Below, piece after piece: positions 1 through 8,967 of a stretch of 64,000 nucleotides of DNA. The first letter of the stretch is position 1. Each line of letters begins with the position of its first letter. This DNA is from Azotosporobacter soli (GTDB lineage Bacteria; Bacillota; Negativicutes; SG130): NCBI RefSeq assembly GCF_030542965.1, contig NZ_JAUAOA010000001.1:124001-188000 (forward strand). Direction: 5' to 3'. Below the pieces are notes generated by a model. It worked only from the letters and a program-made list of their open reading frames with translations, searched no databases and was not told the origin of the DNA. The position numbers were made by a program, and so were the translations under genes.

Positions 1-345
1 CGGCATTTGAATTACGATATTGTCGCCCGGATTCGTAAAGGCGCGCATCGCATAGACGATTGCAGGAATAACGGCAGGCGTATACTCGACCCAGTCCACT
101 TCCACATCCCAATTAAAGCGCTTCTTTTGCCAGTTAACAATCGACTGCTCAAAGGTTTTGACGTTCATCGGATAGCCGTAAACGCCATGTTGTACGCGTT
201 CCAGCATCGCATCAATCACCGGTTGCGGACATTTGAAATCCGTATCCGCAATCCAAAGCGGCATTACATCGTCCTTATAGGTATCCCACTTTTTACAATC
301 GGTTCCCTTGCGATCGATCAGTTCGTCAAAATCATGCTGCATCAT
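1..345 (-). CDS. MalY/PatB-type C-S lyase (partial, C-terminus outside window)
   Basis: This is the N-terminal 115 codons of a fold-type I PLP enzyme of the MalY/PatB cystathionine beta-lyase family, which cleaves C-S bonds in cystathionine or cysteine to give pyruvate, ammonia and a thiol. The start of the family is recognisable: FDELIDRKGTDCKKWD, then MPLWIADTDF, GVYGYP and a PAVIPAI segment. The PLP lysine lies beyond the window. I chose the ATG at 345 because GGTGG precedes it by five bases; an in-frame ATG at 357 is also possible. The gene follows the DUF1847 gene by about 45 bases on the same strand and is probably the third gene of the dcuC operon. Confidence 0.85.
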   Translation of the reverse strand, partial: MMQHDFDELIDRKGTDCKKWDTYKDDVMPLWIADTDFKCPQPVIDAMLERVQHGVYGYPMNVKTFEQSIVNWQKKRFNWDVEVDWVEYTPAVIPAIVYAMRAFTNPGDNIVIQMP

Positions 346-389
346 TTCGTCCACCATCCTCAACATTTTTTGTCTGCCAAAAGGCGCGA

Positions 390-983
390 TCAGACTTGTC
401 CTTCGGGATTGATGCCGAGTTTCCGACGCCAGTAGCGCGAATACACTGCGCCCAGCGGATTGTGGGCCAGCACTCTGTCTTTTGCCACGAGGCAGGTAAC
501 CGGCGTCGTGCACGCGCTGTTAAACAGTGCGTCATGTCCGACGCACAGGCCCACCGTGACGCAAAATTCCGCATGGTTGTCTGCAAGAACTTTCGCCTGC
601 ATCACAGGATTGCACATCGTTTCGTGCACGCCTTCTTTAATTTGTTCCAGGCCCAGCTTGTCTTTGCCGACGCCGCAGACCTTGCAGCAGACCGATTCGA
701 CTTCAAAGAACTTGGCAAAATATTTTTCGATCAATTCGGCTTCTTGATTGAGACCAATGCAAAAAGCCAGGCCGATTTTTTTGTAGCCCATGAATTTACA
801 AAACTCAACCGTTTCCTCTAAGCGGGTAAGCTCGTTATAAAAGCGCCCTTCCGTGCAGGCCGCCGCCTTCATGATTTCAAAACGCTCGCCTTCATAGGCG
901 CCCTTCACTTCTTCCTCGCCGATTTTAGTACAGTTTTGACCTTCCAAATAACATTTTCTGTGAGTACATTTTGCACATTTCAA
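390..983 (-). CDS. DUF1847 cysteine-rich putative metal-binding protein
   Basis: A 197-residue protein of the DUF1847 family, predicted to bind metal; its biochemical role is unknown. It opens with clustered cysteines (CAKCTHRKC and a following NC) and has further Cys-rich motifs in the middle (VCCKVCGVG, then a Cys in ETMCNP, VGLCVGHDALF and NSACTTPVTCLVAKDR). The start is TTG, preceded by AAAGGAG at a ten-base spacing. It begins 15 bases after the dcuC stop, so the two are probably co-transcribed. Its place between a C4-dicarboxylate carrier and a C-S lyase suggests a role in amino acid or sulfur compound metabolism, but that is only inferred from context. Confidence 0.85.
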   Translation of the reverse strand: MKCAKCTHRKCYLEGQNCTKIGEEEVKGAYEGERFEIMKAAACTEGRFYNELTRLEETVEFCKFMGYKKIGLAFCIGLNQEAELIEKYFAKFFEVESVCCKVCGVGKDKLGLEQIKEGVHETMCNPVMQAKVLADNHAEFCVTVGLCVGHDALFNSACTTPVTCLVAKDRVLAHNPLGAVYSRYWRRKLGINPEGQV

Positions 984-998
984 AATAAAACATCTCCT

Positions 999-2354
999 TT
1001 ATGAATTGATAAAGATAAATGCCACGTTAATTATCGCGGCGACCAGCATAGGGATAGCCGTTCTCTTTACGACCTGAACCGGGGATACCCCCGCCACACC
1101 GGCAATGGCGACGATCGCCGCGGTGATCGGCGATACGACGCGGCCAAAGCTTGTCATAATCTGCATCGGCAGGAGCAGCGTGATGACCTCGATCTTAAGC
1201 GTCGCAGCAATTTTAGGCGCAAGCGCCGCAAACGAGAAGAACGCCGCATTGCCTGATCCCATCAAAAACGCACAACCGGCAATGACAATGCAGAACAGGA
1301 TAATCAGCCCATGAATGCCAAGACCCAAGTTTTGTGCGCCTGACGTCAGCGCATCGACTGCGCCGATTTTCGTCAGGCCGCCGGCAAACACTTCACCGGC
1401 CACGATTAAGGTTACCACCGTGGCGAAGCTGTTGCCCATGCCTTCATATAAGTATTTCAAACTTTGCAGCGTAGCGCGAATGTCGCGCGTACGTACATAC
1501 TCGAACGCCATGCTGATGAAGGTACTCAAAAACATCGCGGTGACGACGTCCATCTTGATTTTACTGTGAAAAAGCGGGCTGAAACCAAGAATGAAGAGCA
1601 TCGGAATAATCGGCAGAATCGCATAAATGAGCGGCGGACGCGTTTCATCTTCTTCGGCAAAATCAGCCAGCGCGTCATTGCCGGTAAAGCCTTCTTTCTT
1701 GTCCCACCACTTTTGCACGAAATAATGCGTAATGCCGAGAAGCAGCGTCGTCACGACGAAGATCGGCAGCTGATAAGTAACGAAATATACCGCCGGATCC
1801 AGCTTGCAGATGTTGGCCGCCAGAATCGCATTGCCCGAACCGGGGCCGACATCCATATACTGTGCGCAGCCAATCACTCCCAAAGCCGATAATTTGCTGA
1901 CGCCAGCGCGGATCAAAATAGGATACAACATCACCATTAAGAGCAAGCCAAGCCCGGCATGACTCGGAATAAAGAGCACCAGGAACTGGCTTAAGAAAAA
2001 ACTGAGGACAAGCAGAATATACGGCGACCTGATGTGTTTTAACGGCGACGCAACCACCGCAAACAACGACTTGCTTGCGCCAATGTACTCCATATACCTG
2101 GCAAAACCGGCAATCGACATGATCGTCAGGCCAAGACCGGCAACGCGTGAACTTAGCAGCACGTTTAATGTATGAAAAACATCGAGAAACGCGGAACCGG
2201 ACGATTCTTTCGCAGACAGTATCGGATTACCAATAAAATAAGCGGCCATAGTCAGGGTTATCCCGGCAATCAAAAGAACCGCTTGCGGATAGTGTTTTTT
2301 TATGATCATATACACGACCCAGGCAACCACTAAAATTGAAATGATAATACCCAT
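999..2354 (-). CDS. dcuC: DcuC-family C4-dicarboxylate carrier
   Basis: A 451-residue integral membrane protein with about 12 hydrophobic segments, matching the DcuC family of anaerobic C4-dicarboxylate transporters in length and in motifs such as FIPSHAGLGLLLMVMLYP, GPGSGNAILAA and MGSGNAAFFSF. DcuC proteins exchange or export succinate, fumarate and related acids in the cytoplasmic membrane. The ATG start follows GGGAGGATTAG. It is the first gene of a probable operon with the DUF1847 gene and the C-S lyase gene. A palindrome shared with the neighbouring GntR gene lies 97 bases upstream of the start, so control by that repressor is likely. The real substrate is not certain from sequence. Confidence 0.85.
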   Translation of the reverse strand: MGIIISILVVAWVVYMIIKKHYPQAVLLIAGITLTMAAYFIGNPILSAKESSGSAFLDVFHTLNVLLSSRVAGLGLTIMSIAGFARYMEYIGASKSLFAVVASPLKHIRSPYILLVLSFFLSQFLVLFIPSHAGLGLLLMVMLYPILIRAGVSKLSALGVIGCAQYMDVGPGSGNAILAANICKLDPAVYFVTYQLPIFVVTTLLLGITHYFVQKWWDKKEGFTGNDALADFAEEDETRPPLIYAILPIIPMLFILGFSPLFHSKIKMDVVTAMFLSTFISMAFEYVRTRDIRATLQSLKYLYEGMGNSFATVVTLIVAGEVFAGGLTKIGAVDALTSGAQNLGLGIHGLIILFCIVIAGCAFLMGSGNAAFFSFAALAPKIAATLKIEVITLLLPMQIMTSFGRVVSPITAAIVAIAGVAGVSPVQVVKRTAIPMLVAAIINVAFIFINS

Positions 2355-2450
2355 GCTTCACTAATCCTCCCTCTAAAATCCCCTCTGCTCCCTCTAACTG
2401 ACATGGACTTTTTATTTTTACTGACGCATCTTATGCACCAAATTATTTTC

Positions 2451-2467
2451 GGTATACTGGTATACCA
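2451..2467. promoter_or_regulatory. GntR operator copy A upstream of dcuC
   Basis: GGTATACTGGTATACCA, containing the perfect palindrome TGGTATACCA (2458-2467). It differs by one base from the site at 3293-3309. It lies in the 134-base gap between the GntR gene and dcuC, so it probably links dcuC to this regulator. Confidence 0.75.
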
Positions 2468-2488
2468 ATGAGATTAAAGAAAAACATT

Positions 2489-3247
2489 TTAGTTTTTCTT
2501 TTCCTCCTGCAGCATTTTTTGAATCGCAATTTGCGCATTGCTCAAATGCTCTTGCATCGTTAATACTGCCGCCGCAGCATCTTTTTCGATAATATGCCGT
2601 AGAATTTGTTGATGATACTGCAATGAAGTCACGTGTCGCGTAACGTCGCTCAACGATTTTTGCCGCGAATAACTCAGCAAGTCCGATAAAAATTCGTTAA
2701 CCTCGTTGATCACTTCATTATGCGCCGCTGCGATAACCGCCGTATGAAATTTGACTGACACATCACAGACCGGCTTGCCGGAGGCAATCAAGACTTCCAT
2801 CTCCAACAGCAATTGCTGCATCGCCTCAATATCCTCTGCGGTTCTTCGCTCTGCAGCCAGACGAACCGCCTGAATTTCAAACGCTTCACGCGCTTCGAAC
2901 AAATTCACCAGTTGATCGGCCGGGTTGGTCATCATAAAATCAAGCGTATGCAAGATCCGCTTCATTTCAATTTTTTTCACGAAAGCGCCTTCGCCCCGTA
3001 CATAACGGATCGCGCCGAGAAATTCCAGCACCTTTAACGCTTCCCTTACCGGGACGCGACTCACGCTAAACATTTCGGCCAATTCTCGCTCCGAAGGCAA
3101 CTTATCTCCTTCTTTCAAATGGCCTTCGCGCATAAGCTGCTGAATGCGGCTGACAATTTGCACATAGAGCGCATCCGACGCGTCTTCGGTGAATTTTTTT
3201 AATGGTTCTTCTACAAAAAATTTCTTCATTTTCAATCTGTGTTTCAC
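2489..3247 (-). CDS. GntR-family regulator, FadR/FCD subfamily
   Basis: A 252-residue (or 246 from the internal ATG) regulator with an N-terminal winged helix (DALYVQIVSRIQQLMREGHLK, then KLPSERELAEMFSVSRVPVREALKVLE) and an all-helical FCD effector domain (about 95-245) carrying the usual acidic and histidine metal-binding positions (EAREAFE, FHTAVIAAAHN, H near HHIIEKD). FCD regulators usually sense carboxylic acids, which suits the adjacent dcuC. The 3247 start is GTG after GAAGAAG; an ATG six codons later is also possible. A consensus promoter lies upstream, with an operator placed just past the expected transcription start, so autorepression is likely. Confidence 0.9.
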   Translation of the reverse strand: MKHRLKMKKFFVEEPLKKFTEDASDALYVQIVSRIQQLMREGHLKEGDKLPSERELAEMFSVSRVPVREALKVLEFLGAIRYVRGEGAFVKKIEMKRILHTLDFMMTNPADQLVNLFEAREAFEIQAVRLAAERRTAEDIEAMQQLLLEMEVLIASGKPVCDVSVKFHTAVIAAAHNEVINEVNEFLSDLLSYSRQKSLSDVTRHVTSLQYHQQILRHIIEKDAAAAVLTMQEHLSNAQIAIQKMLQEEKKN

Positions 3248-3292
3248 TTTCTTCTTCGATAGTAACGCTGCTTTCCTTCAGTAAAGCGACTT

Positions 3293-3309
3293 GGTATTCT
3301 GGTATACCA
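3293..3309. promoter_or_regulatory. GntR operator copy B upstream of gntR
   Basis: GGTATTCTGGTATACCA, containing the same perfect palindrome TGGTATACCA (3300-3309) as the site beside dcuC. It sits about 10-25 bases downstream of the expected transcription start of the GntR gene, a position suited to repression. Confidence 0.75.
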
Positions 3310-3325
3310 GTTTATGCATACGTTA

Positions 3326-3354
3326 ATTATAAAAATTCAATTCAAAACTGTCAA
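3326..3354 (-). promoter_or_regulatory. Consensus sigma-A promoter of the GntR gene
   Basis: On the minus strand, TTGACA (3349-3354), a 17-base spacer and TATAAT (3326-3331): both hexamers match the vegetative consensus exactly. Confidence 0.85.
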
Positions 3355-3383
3355 TCAATTTTAATTTCTTTTTCTTTTAAACA

Positions 3384-3430
3384 AAATGCACGCCCACGTT
3401 CTCCCGCTGGAGTAACGTGAGCGTGCATTT
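3384..3430. terminator. Hairpin terminator after the metallo-hydrolase
   Basis: Arms AAATGCACGCCCACGTT and AACGTGAGCGTGCATTT pair over 16 of 17 positions with a 13-base loop, six bases past the stop of the minus-strand gene. Confidence 0.75.
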
Positions 3431-3435
3431 GATTT

Positions 3436-4401
3436 TTAATCGATCGGTACAAATTTAAATCCTTCTTCGCCGTCGCTTGTCACATGGCCAATGCCCGGAA
3501 AGGCGAGGTGCGCGCCGCCGACAAGCGTATTATTCTTCGCAGCCTCACGCAAAATCTTTTGCCGCACTTTGGCAGCGTTCTCTTGGTCGCTGTCGTAGGC
3601 AATCGTCACTGCGGGATTTTCAAACTGCACCGCAGCGACGTGAATTACATCGCCCCACAAAATCAGCGTCTCACCTTTACTTTCAACAACATAAGCGACA
3701 TGACCAGGCGTATGGCCGAAAAGTTCTTTCGCGCTGATGCCGGGAGTCAGCTGCGTATTGCCGTCAAAGATATTGAATTTCCCCGCAGTCAGATACGGCG
3801 TAAGCATTTCTTTTACCGCCTGAAACGTTCTTTTCTGCGTCTCGGAAGCCGTCGTCAGATTGCTCGCGTTCAACCAGTAATCCGCCTCGTTTTTATCGAC
3901 GTAAAGCGTCGCATTGCTGAAGACGCGCTGTCCGTCGCTTGAGAGGCCGCCGATATGATCCGGATGCATATGCGTCAGATAAATCTCGTCAATTTCCTCC
4001 GGCTGATAACCGGCGGCGCGTAAGTTATCGACGACATGCCCCATCAGCGGCTTGCCTTTTACCCCGTTTCCCGTATCAACCAGCACCAGCTTCGAGCCAG
4101 TATTAATCAAAAAGGCATTTACTGTCGCCTCCATCTGGCCGCTTGGATAGGTCTCTTCCAATCGCGTGGCGATTTTATCCTTATCGCCTTGCAGCAGTTG
4201 CGCTTGCTGCAGAGTCGCACGTTGGCTGACGCCGTCCGAGAGCGTAATCACTTCTATCTCTCCAACCAGTACACGGCCTTTCTTGCCCTCAAGCGATCCG
4301 CCCTCCTCGCCAGCGGCAAAAGCAAAATTCATATTGCAGAGCAGCAAGGTTATCGTTAAAAACGCCGTCAAAAATCCGAGCGTCATTCCCGATCGTTCCA
4401 T
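3436..4401 (-). CDS. Exported metallo-beta-lactamase-fold hydrolase
   Basis: A 321-residue protein with an N-terminal signal peptide (hydrophobic TLGFLTAFLTITLLLC, likely cleavage after AFA) and a metallo-beta-lactamase fold. The metal site is visible as THMHPDHIGG (HxHxDH) with later ELFGHTPGH and WGDVIH, and a C-terminal GGAHLAFPG supplies the final His. It most resembles the methyl parathion hydrolase / quorum-quenching lactonase-like branch, but the substrate cannot be told from sequence. The ATG is preceded by GAGGAGG at nine bases. It stands alone, with a terminator downstream. Confidence 0.85.
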   Translation of the reverse strand: MERSGMTLGFLTAFLTITLLLCNMNFAFAAGEEGGSLEGKKGRVLVGEIEVITLSDGVSQRATLQQAQLLQGDKDKIATRLEETYPSGQMEATVNAFLINTGSKLVLVDTGNGVKGKPLMGHVVDNLRAAGYQPEEIDEIYLTHMHPDHIGGLSSDGQRVFSNATLYVDKNEADYWLNASNLTTASETQKRTFQAVKEMLTPYLTAGKFNIFDGNTQLTPGISAKELFGHTPGHVAYVVESKGETLILWGDVIHVAAVQFENPAVTIAYDSDQENAAKVRQKILREAAKNNTLVGGAHLAFPGIGHVTSDGEEGFKFVPID

Positions 4402-4613
4402 AAAAATCGACCTCCTCTTTTCTCGTCGCTTTCTTAGAGGTTCGCCTCATAAAACAGAAATCCTGCCCTGACAAAGTTGCTATTGATCCGTCACTCGCAG
4501 TTGCTTAGCTGCACAGTTATAATTAAGCTGTCCCCTGTTATGAAAGGAGACTGTGTCATAAATATCTGCGCTGTTGAAAAAGTTTCGACAGTCCGCGCTA
4601 AGGAGCTATCGTT

Positions 4614-5414
4614 TTGAAAAAACTCATTCTTATTGTCGTCATATTTGCGGCAGCATTCGCCTGCTTGAGCAAAGAAACGTTTTTTCCTGCAACGGACGGA
4701 TCACAGACCGCCGTTACAGCAGGCAACGCGGAACCGATAGCTCGCTCGGATCGTTTTGTAGAAAAGAAGGCGATTTTTCGCTATAAAGACCAGACTCTGC
4801 AATACCTGCTTATTTTTCCCGCGCAATACACGCAAACAAGTAATCGCTGGCCCCTGATTTTATTTTTGCACGGCAGTTCGCTGCGCGGGCAAAATCTGGA
4901 TTTAGTCAAAGAATATGGGCCAACCTGGCTTGCCGAACAGCGCAATGATTTTCCTTTTGTTGTCCTTGCGCCGCAATGCCCCGAAAATGACGATTGGCTG
5001 AACAAACTTGAAATCTTAGCAGCGCTTTTGGATGAAGTTCTTCCCGCATACCGCATCGATCCGGATAGAGTGTATCTGACCGGAACGAGCCTTGGCGGCA
5101 GAGGAACGTGGGCTTTAGCGACGCAACGCCCGGACTACTTTGCCGCCATCGTTCCGCTCGCCGCTGCCAAGCCGCTCCTTCCGACAACTTGGCCTAAACA
5201 AATGCTGACGTTGCCCGTCTGGGCATTCCATGGCGAAAACGATCGTATCGCGCCATTAGAAAATCATGAAGCCCTTCTTGCCTCGCTGCGCAGTCAAGGC
5301 GCAGCGCCGCGTCTCACCATTTTACCCAATCAGGGACATAATATTGCCGGCATCTATAAAAATCAGGAGATTTACGATTGGCTTCTCAGCCAAAAACGTG
5401 CTTCCACGCAATAG
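4614..5414 (+). CDS. Secreted alpha/beta hydrolase (PHB-depolymerase/peptidase-like esterase)
   Basis: A 266-residue protein with a short N-terminal membrane or lipoprotein-type signal (LILIVVIFAAAFAC) and an alpha/beta-hydrolase domain. The nucleophile elbow is GTSLGGRG, the acid is probably the Asp in HGENDR, and the catalytic His is in QGHN. The oxyanion region reads LFLHGSSLRG. The layout is like COG4099-type predicted peptidases and esterases that act on extracellular esters. The start is TTG, fixed by AAGGAG eight bases upstream. A strong hairpin follows the stop. The signal looks like a lipobox but is not canonical, so anchoring is uncertain. Confidence 0.8.
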   Translation: MKKLILIVVIFAAAFACLSKETFFPATDGSQTAVTAGNAEPIARSDRFVEKKAIFRYKDQTLQYLLIFPAQYTQTSNRWPLILFLHGSSLRGQNLDLVKEYGPTWLAEQRNDFPFVVLAPQCPENDDWLNKLEILAALLDEVLPAYRIDPDRVYLTGTSLGGRGTWALATQRPDYFAAIVPLAAAKPLLPTTWPKQMLTLPVWAFHGENDRIAPLENHEALLASLRSQGAAPRLTILPNQGHNIAGIYKNQEIYDWLLSQKRASTQ

Positions 5415-5460
5415 AAAAGAGCTGTCGCAAGATCGTCTCATCCTGCGACAGCTCTTTTTT
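5415..5460. terminator. Bidirectional terminator
   Basis: AAAAGAGCTGTCGCA pairs with TGCGACAGCTCTTTT followed by more T. It lies between two convergent genes and belongs to a hairpin family seen several times in the window. Confidence 0.85.
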
Positions 5461-5463
5461 ACT

Positions 5464-7158
5464 TTATACCTGGAACTTCGCGACAACCTGGCGCAGCGTT
5501 TCGGCCATATTGGCCAATGCGCGGCTGGCTGTGGCGATTTCTTCCATCGAAGCCGCCTGTTCTTCGGTGGCGGCGGAGATCCCTTCGGCCTGATCGCAAA
5601 CGTTGTTGCTGATGCCGTCGATCTTCTGCACCGACTGAACGATCTGTTCGCTGCTGCTGGCAATCTCCTGCACCGCAGCCGAAATATCGGTCACCTGATA
5701 CGACAGATCGTTGATCAGGCTGACAATCTGCTGGAAGGTCTGTCCCGCACTGGTGACGACTTCGGTGCCTTTCTTCACTTCCTGATTGCCGACTTCCATC
5801 GCCGTAACCGCCGCATCGGTATCGTTTTGAATTTCCTTGATCAGCCCGGCGATTTGCTGCGCCGCAGCCTGCGACTGTTCGGCGAGTTTGCGTACTTCCT
5901 CGGCTACGACCGCGAAACCGCGCCCCTGTTCGCCGGCGCGCGCCGCTTCAATTGCGGCATTGAGCGCCAAGAGGTTGGTCTGGCCGGAAATACTCGCGAT
6001 CGTATCGACGATCTGTCCGATTTCCTTGGAGCGCTCGCCAAGCTTGCCGACGACCACAGCCGTATTAGCCACCGACTGCTCGATGCTTTGCATCTGGTTG
6101 GTCGCTTCGTTGACCGCTTTGCCGCCTTCCTGCGCCGCATTGGAGGTTTTTTCCGCCACACCGGCTACGTTGGTGGCATTATCGGCGACCTGATGGATGC
6201 CGATCGCGATCTGCTCGACGATGCCCTTGGTATCGCCGACGATGCTGACCTGACCGGCAGCGCCTTTCGCCACATCGGTGATCGAAATCGCCACTTCGTT
6301 CGAGGCGGCAGCCGACTGGTCGGCGCTGGCCAGCAGTTCTTCCGAAGAAGCAGCCATCTGCTCCGACGAAGTCCCCAGCTGCTTGATGATCTCGCGCATA
6401 CTGAGAATCATCTTATCCATCGCCCGCGCCATTACGCCGGTCTCATCCTTGGCCGCGAGTAGTTGGCCGTCAATCCGCTGCGTAAAATCGTTGGCCGCCA
6501 TCAAATCCAAATGATGCACCGCCGCCGCGAGCGGCCGTGTGATCATTCGCGTAATCACGAACGCGACTGCACCGCCGACCAAGAGCGCGATTAGCAAGCT
6601 GATCAAGCTCATTTTCATCGTCTGTTCGATCTGATCCTGCTCTTGATCGAGAATCGTGTTGAAGCGATCAAGACGATATTTTTCGTAGGCCTCCATATGC
6701 TTGGCCGTAGCCGCTGCTGCCGGGGCCAATTCGTTGGCCATCAAAGCGAATAGCTCTTCTTTTTTCCCGGCCTGTGCTAACGGCACCGCTTTTTCAAAGG
6801 CAATCTTCTGATAAGCATCATCGAGTCGCTTCGCCTCGGCCGCCATTTCCTTGCCCTTCGGCGTCAACGACCCATCCATCAGCTTTTTGCTTATTTCATC
6901 ATCTTCCTTGTCCAGCGCTTTGTACTCATCGAGAAATGAAGTCTTGCCCGTGATCACGAAGCCACGGATCGCAGCGACTTTCTGCGCGCTATGCACCGCC
7001 AGCTTATTCGTCTGCGTCAGCATCGGCAGCGCCGATTCCTGGTTCTCGTTGCTCATGACGAGAACCTGACCGAGAAGATAATAACTGATGCCGCCGGAAA
7101 TCAGCATTACGGCCAGCACCGCCAGGAATCCTGAGACAATCTTCGCACCAATCTTCAT
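5464..7158 (-). CDS. Methyl-accepting chemotaxis protein with four-helix sensor
   Basis: A transmembrane chemoreceptor of 564 residues from the chosen ATG. It has an N-terminal membrane helix ([21 protein letters not shown]), a periplasmic 4HB_MCP-type four-helix sensor, a second membrane helix near residues 190-210, HAMP ([19 protein letters not shown]), and a long signalling coiled coil with the conserved tip [19 protein letters not shown]. It ends AKFQV with no CheR-binding pentapeptide. The frame opens at a GTG at 7212, adding 18 polar residues, but I prefer 7158, where the membrane helix starts properly. No good ribosome site directly precedes 7158; a hairpin in the leader may bring AGGTGAG close. 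No chemotaxis genes adjoin it. Confidence 0.9.
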   Translation of the reverse strand: MKIGAKIVSGFLAVLAVMLISGGISYYLLGQVLVMSNENQESALPMLTQTNKLAVHSAQKVAAIRGFVITGKTSFLDEYKALDKEDDEISKKLMDGSLTPKGKEMAAEAKRLDDAYQKIAFEKAVPLAQAGKKEELFALMANELAPAAAATAKHMEAYEKYRLDRFNTILDQEQDQIEQTMKMSLISLLIALLVGGAVAFVITRMITRPLAAAVHHLDLMAANDFTQRIDGQLLAAKDETGVMARAMDKMILSMREIIKQLGTSSEQMAASSEELLASADQSAAASNEVAISITDVAKGAAGQVSIVGDTKGIVEQIAIGIHQVADNATNVAGVAEKTSNAAQEGGKAVNEATNQMQSIEQSVANTAVVVGKLGERSKEIGQIVDTIASISGQTNLLALNAAIEAARAGEQGRGFAVVAEEVRKLAEQSQAAAQQIAGLIKEIQNDTDAAVTAMEVGNQEVKKGTEVVTSAGQTFQQIVSLINDLSYQVTDISAAVQEIASSSEQIVQSVQKIDGISNNVCDQAEGISAATEEQAASMEEIATASRALANMAETLRQVVAKFQV

Positions 7159-7165
7159 CGTTTCC

Positions 7166-7189
7166 GGTTGCCGAGCGGCAACCTCACCT
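7166..7189 (-). promoter_or_regulatory. Leader hairpin between Shine-Dalgarno-like AGGTGAG and MCP start
   Basis: On the minus strand AGGTGAG (7183-7189) runs into a seven-base-pair stem GGTTGCC/GGCAACC with a four-base loop, then GGAAACG and the ATG. Folding would shorten the effective spacing from about 25 to about 7 bases. Confidence 0.4.
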
Positions 7190-7414
7190 GCCCTTCGTTC
7201 TAATTTCTCCACCTGCCAGTTGAGAATGATCTAGAGCCACTCACTATGAAGAGATACCGTCTCCCTTTTCCCGCTCCCCCGGTTGCGCCGGTTGTTTCCT
7301 TTTTCAAGGTATAGTTTCTATTCGACACCTTCCATTTTTTCCCTTTTAGTTATACGGTAAATTTTGTAATACTTTTGTTATTTTTTTGCTTCGCTTTTCC
7401 CCCACTACCTTCCT

Positions 7415-8152
7415 TTAAATCCGCCCCATCAGTAACAGCATGCCGAGCGCCGCAATCGCGACCAAAACGATTCGTTTGAACCAGTCATACGATACCTTCG
7501 GCAGCAGTCTCCCGCCAATCAGCGTTCCGGCGACCGAAGCGCAGACGACGAGCGCCAATAATGCCGCATGTTCTTCCATTGCATGAAACTGCGTATAGGC
7601 ATAAACCGGTATTCGCGTCACATCAATCAACACTGCGATCAACGCCGCCGAGGCAATCAACTCTTCTTTGCCGAGACCCTGCTGCAGCAGATAAAGCGAA
7701 CGGATCGCTCCTTGGTTGCCGATCAGACCGCCCAGCAGACCGGATAAGAAACCGCCCAGTGCATCCATGCTTTTCGGCAACGCGAAATTGAGGCCGCGCG
7801 GCAATAATGAGAATGCGCCATAAAGAAGCAGAAAAAGGCCGACGCCGCTTTTCAGCCAGTCGCCGCTCAGATACAGCTGCGCATAAGAGCCGATAAACGC
7901 CCCGACCACGCTGACGCTGCCGAAACGCCGGATCACCCGCCAGTCGATGGCTTGGCGGTACAACACGATGCGCGACAGATTATTGCAGCCATGCACGATG
8001 GCCGTCAAGAAAATCGCGACCTTGACGTCGAAGAACAGCGCCATCACCGGCATCAGCACGGTACCGACGCCGAAGCCGGTGAACAGCGTGACGACGGAAG
8101 TCGCCAGCGTAACCAAAAGCAGTGAAAGAACCGACGGCTGCAACAGTTCCAT
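7415..8152 (-). CDS. TauE/SafE-family sulfite exporter-like permease
   Basis: A 245-residue membrane protein with about eight hydrophobic segments in two related halves, typical of TauE/SafE (formerly DUF81) permeases that move sulfite, sulfonates or other organic anions. Family-like elements are TGFGVGTVLMPVMALFF near the N-terminus and GGFLSGLLGGLIGNQGAIRS in the second half. The ATG at 8152 is fixed by GAGGTG at seven bases; the open frame extends seven codons further. It lies between the chemoreceptor and a HAD phosphatase, both on the same strand, with no obvious shared function. The substrate is unknown. Confidence 0.85.
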   Translation of the reverse strand: MELLQPSVLSLLLVTLATSVVTLFTGFGVGTVLMPVMALFFDVKVAIFLTAIVHGCNNLSRIVLYRQAIDWRVIRRFGSVSVVGAFIGSYAQLYLSGDWLKSGVGLFLLLYGAFSLLPRGLNFALPKSMDALGGFLSGLLGGLIGNQGAIRSLYLLQQGLGKEELIASAALIAVLIDVTRIPVYAYTQFHAMEEHAALLALVVCASVAGTLIGGRLLPKVSYDWFKRIVLVAIAALGMLLLMGRI

Positions 8153-8215
8153 ATTCCACACCTCGCTTCGCAAATTCTCTTCCGCTCTTCTGTCGAGACG
8201 TTTTACAGGGCAGCT

Positions 8216-8869
8216 CTATTCTGCGCAGACGATTTTTTCGATTTCGTCCACTCTTTCAACGATATAATCCGCACCGGCTTTTTCATGTTCCGCGCGGTCG
8301 CCGTAGCCGAACAGGACACCAAGCGAAGCAATGCCGATCTTTTTTGCACCAAGTACGTCATGTTCCCGGTCGCCGATCATGATCGTTTTTGTCAAATCGG
8401 TAATCTTACAGCTTTCGAGAGCATAGGCGATTACTTCGTCTTTCTTCACCCTTGTCCCGTCGAGATTGCTGCCTGCAATAAAGCTAAAGTACTGCGCAAT
8501 CGCAAAATGCTCCAAGATTTGTTTGGCAAACACTTCCGGTTTCGTTGTCGCCACAAGCAACTGTCTGTGTTTTTCTTGCAGCGTTTTAAGCAGTTCTTCA
8601 ATGCCGTCATAGATCACATTTTCAAAGATACCTTGAGCGCGGTAGTATTCGCGAAAATATTCCACCGCCTGATTCGCCTTCTCTTCTGAAAAACCATAAT
8701 ATTTTTCAAACGACTCCGCCAGCGGCGGCCCGATAAACTTAAACAGTTCGCTTCGCTCGCCGACTTCGATGCCGTATTTTTTCAGCGCATAGATAATGGA
8801 ATTGCTTATGCCGAGCGCAGGGTCCGTCAGCGTGCCGTCAAGGTCGAACAATATGTATTCATAACGCAT
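8216..8869 (-). CDS. HAD-superfamily phosphatase (phosphoglycolate phosphatase-like)
   Basis: A 217-residue HAD subfamily IA hydrolase. Motif I is FDLDGTLTD, motif II is VATTKP, the motif III lysine lies near KKDEV, and motif IV is MIGDREHDVLGAK. The helical cap inserted after motif I matches the Gph/PgmB group, so it is probably a cytoplasmic phosphatase of phosphoglycolate, nucleotides or a sugar phosphate. The ATG at 8869 lies eight bases after GGGAG; the ATG two codons earlier is too close to it. It lies about 60 bases upstream of the TauE gene on the same strand, so co-transcription is possible. Confidence 0.85.
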   Translation of the reverse strand: MRYEYILFDLDGTLTDPALGISNSIIYALKKYGIEVGERSELFKFIGPPLAESFEKYYGFSEEKANQAVEYFREYYRAQGIFENVIYDGIEELLKTLQEKHRQLLVATTKPEVFAKQILEHFAIAQYFSFIAGSNLDGTRVKKDEVIAYALESCKITDLTKTIMIGDREHDVLGAKKIGIASLGVLFGYGDRAEHEKAGADYIVERVDEIEKIVCAE

Positions 8870-8967
8870 CTTCATTTCTCCCTCTCTGCTTTCCTATTTT
8901 CCTTTTTCTATTTCCGCGCTGCAGCGAAAATCTCCTACCCTACAGCACTTTCTTTGCCGGCTTTCGA

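Noticed and set aside
5266-6462. Long open frame (398 codons) on the plus strand
   Set aside because: It is antisense to the chemoreceptor signalling domain; similar mirror frames (for example 63026-63739 antisense to the other chemoreceptor) come from the GC-rich codon pattern. No domain, no ribosome site.
7190-7330. Cyclic di-GMP riboswitch upstream of the chemoreceptor
   Set aside because: The leader is G-rich and has a hairpin but lacks the conserved GEMM core motifs.
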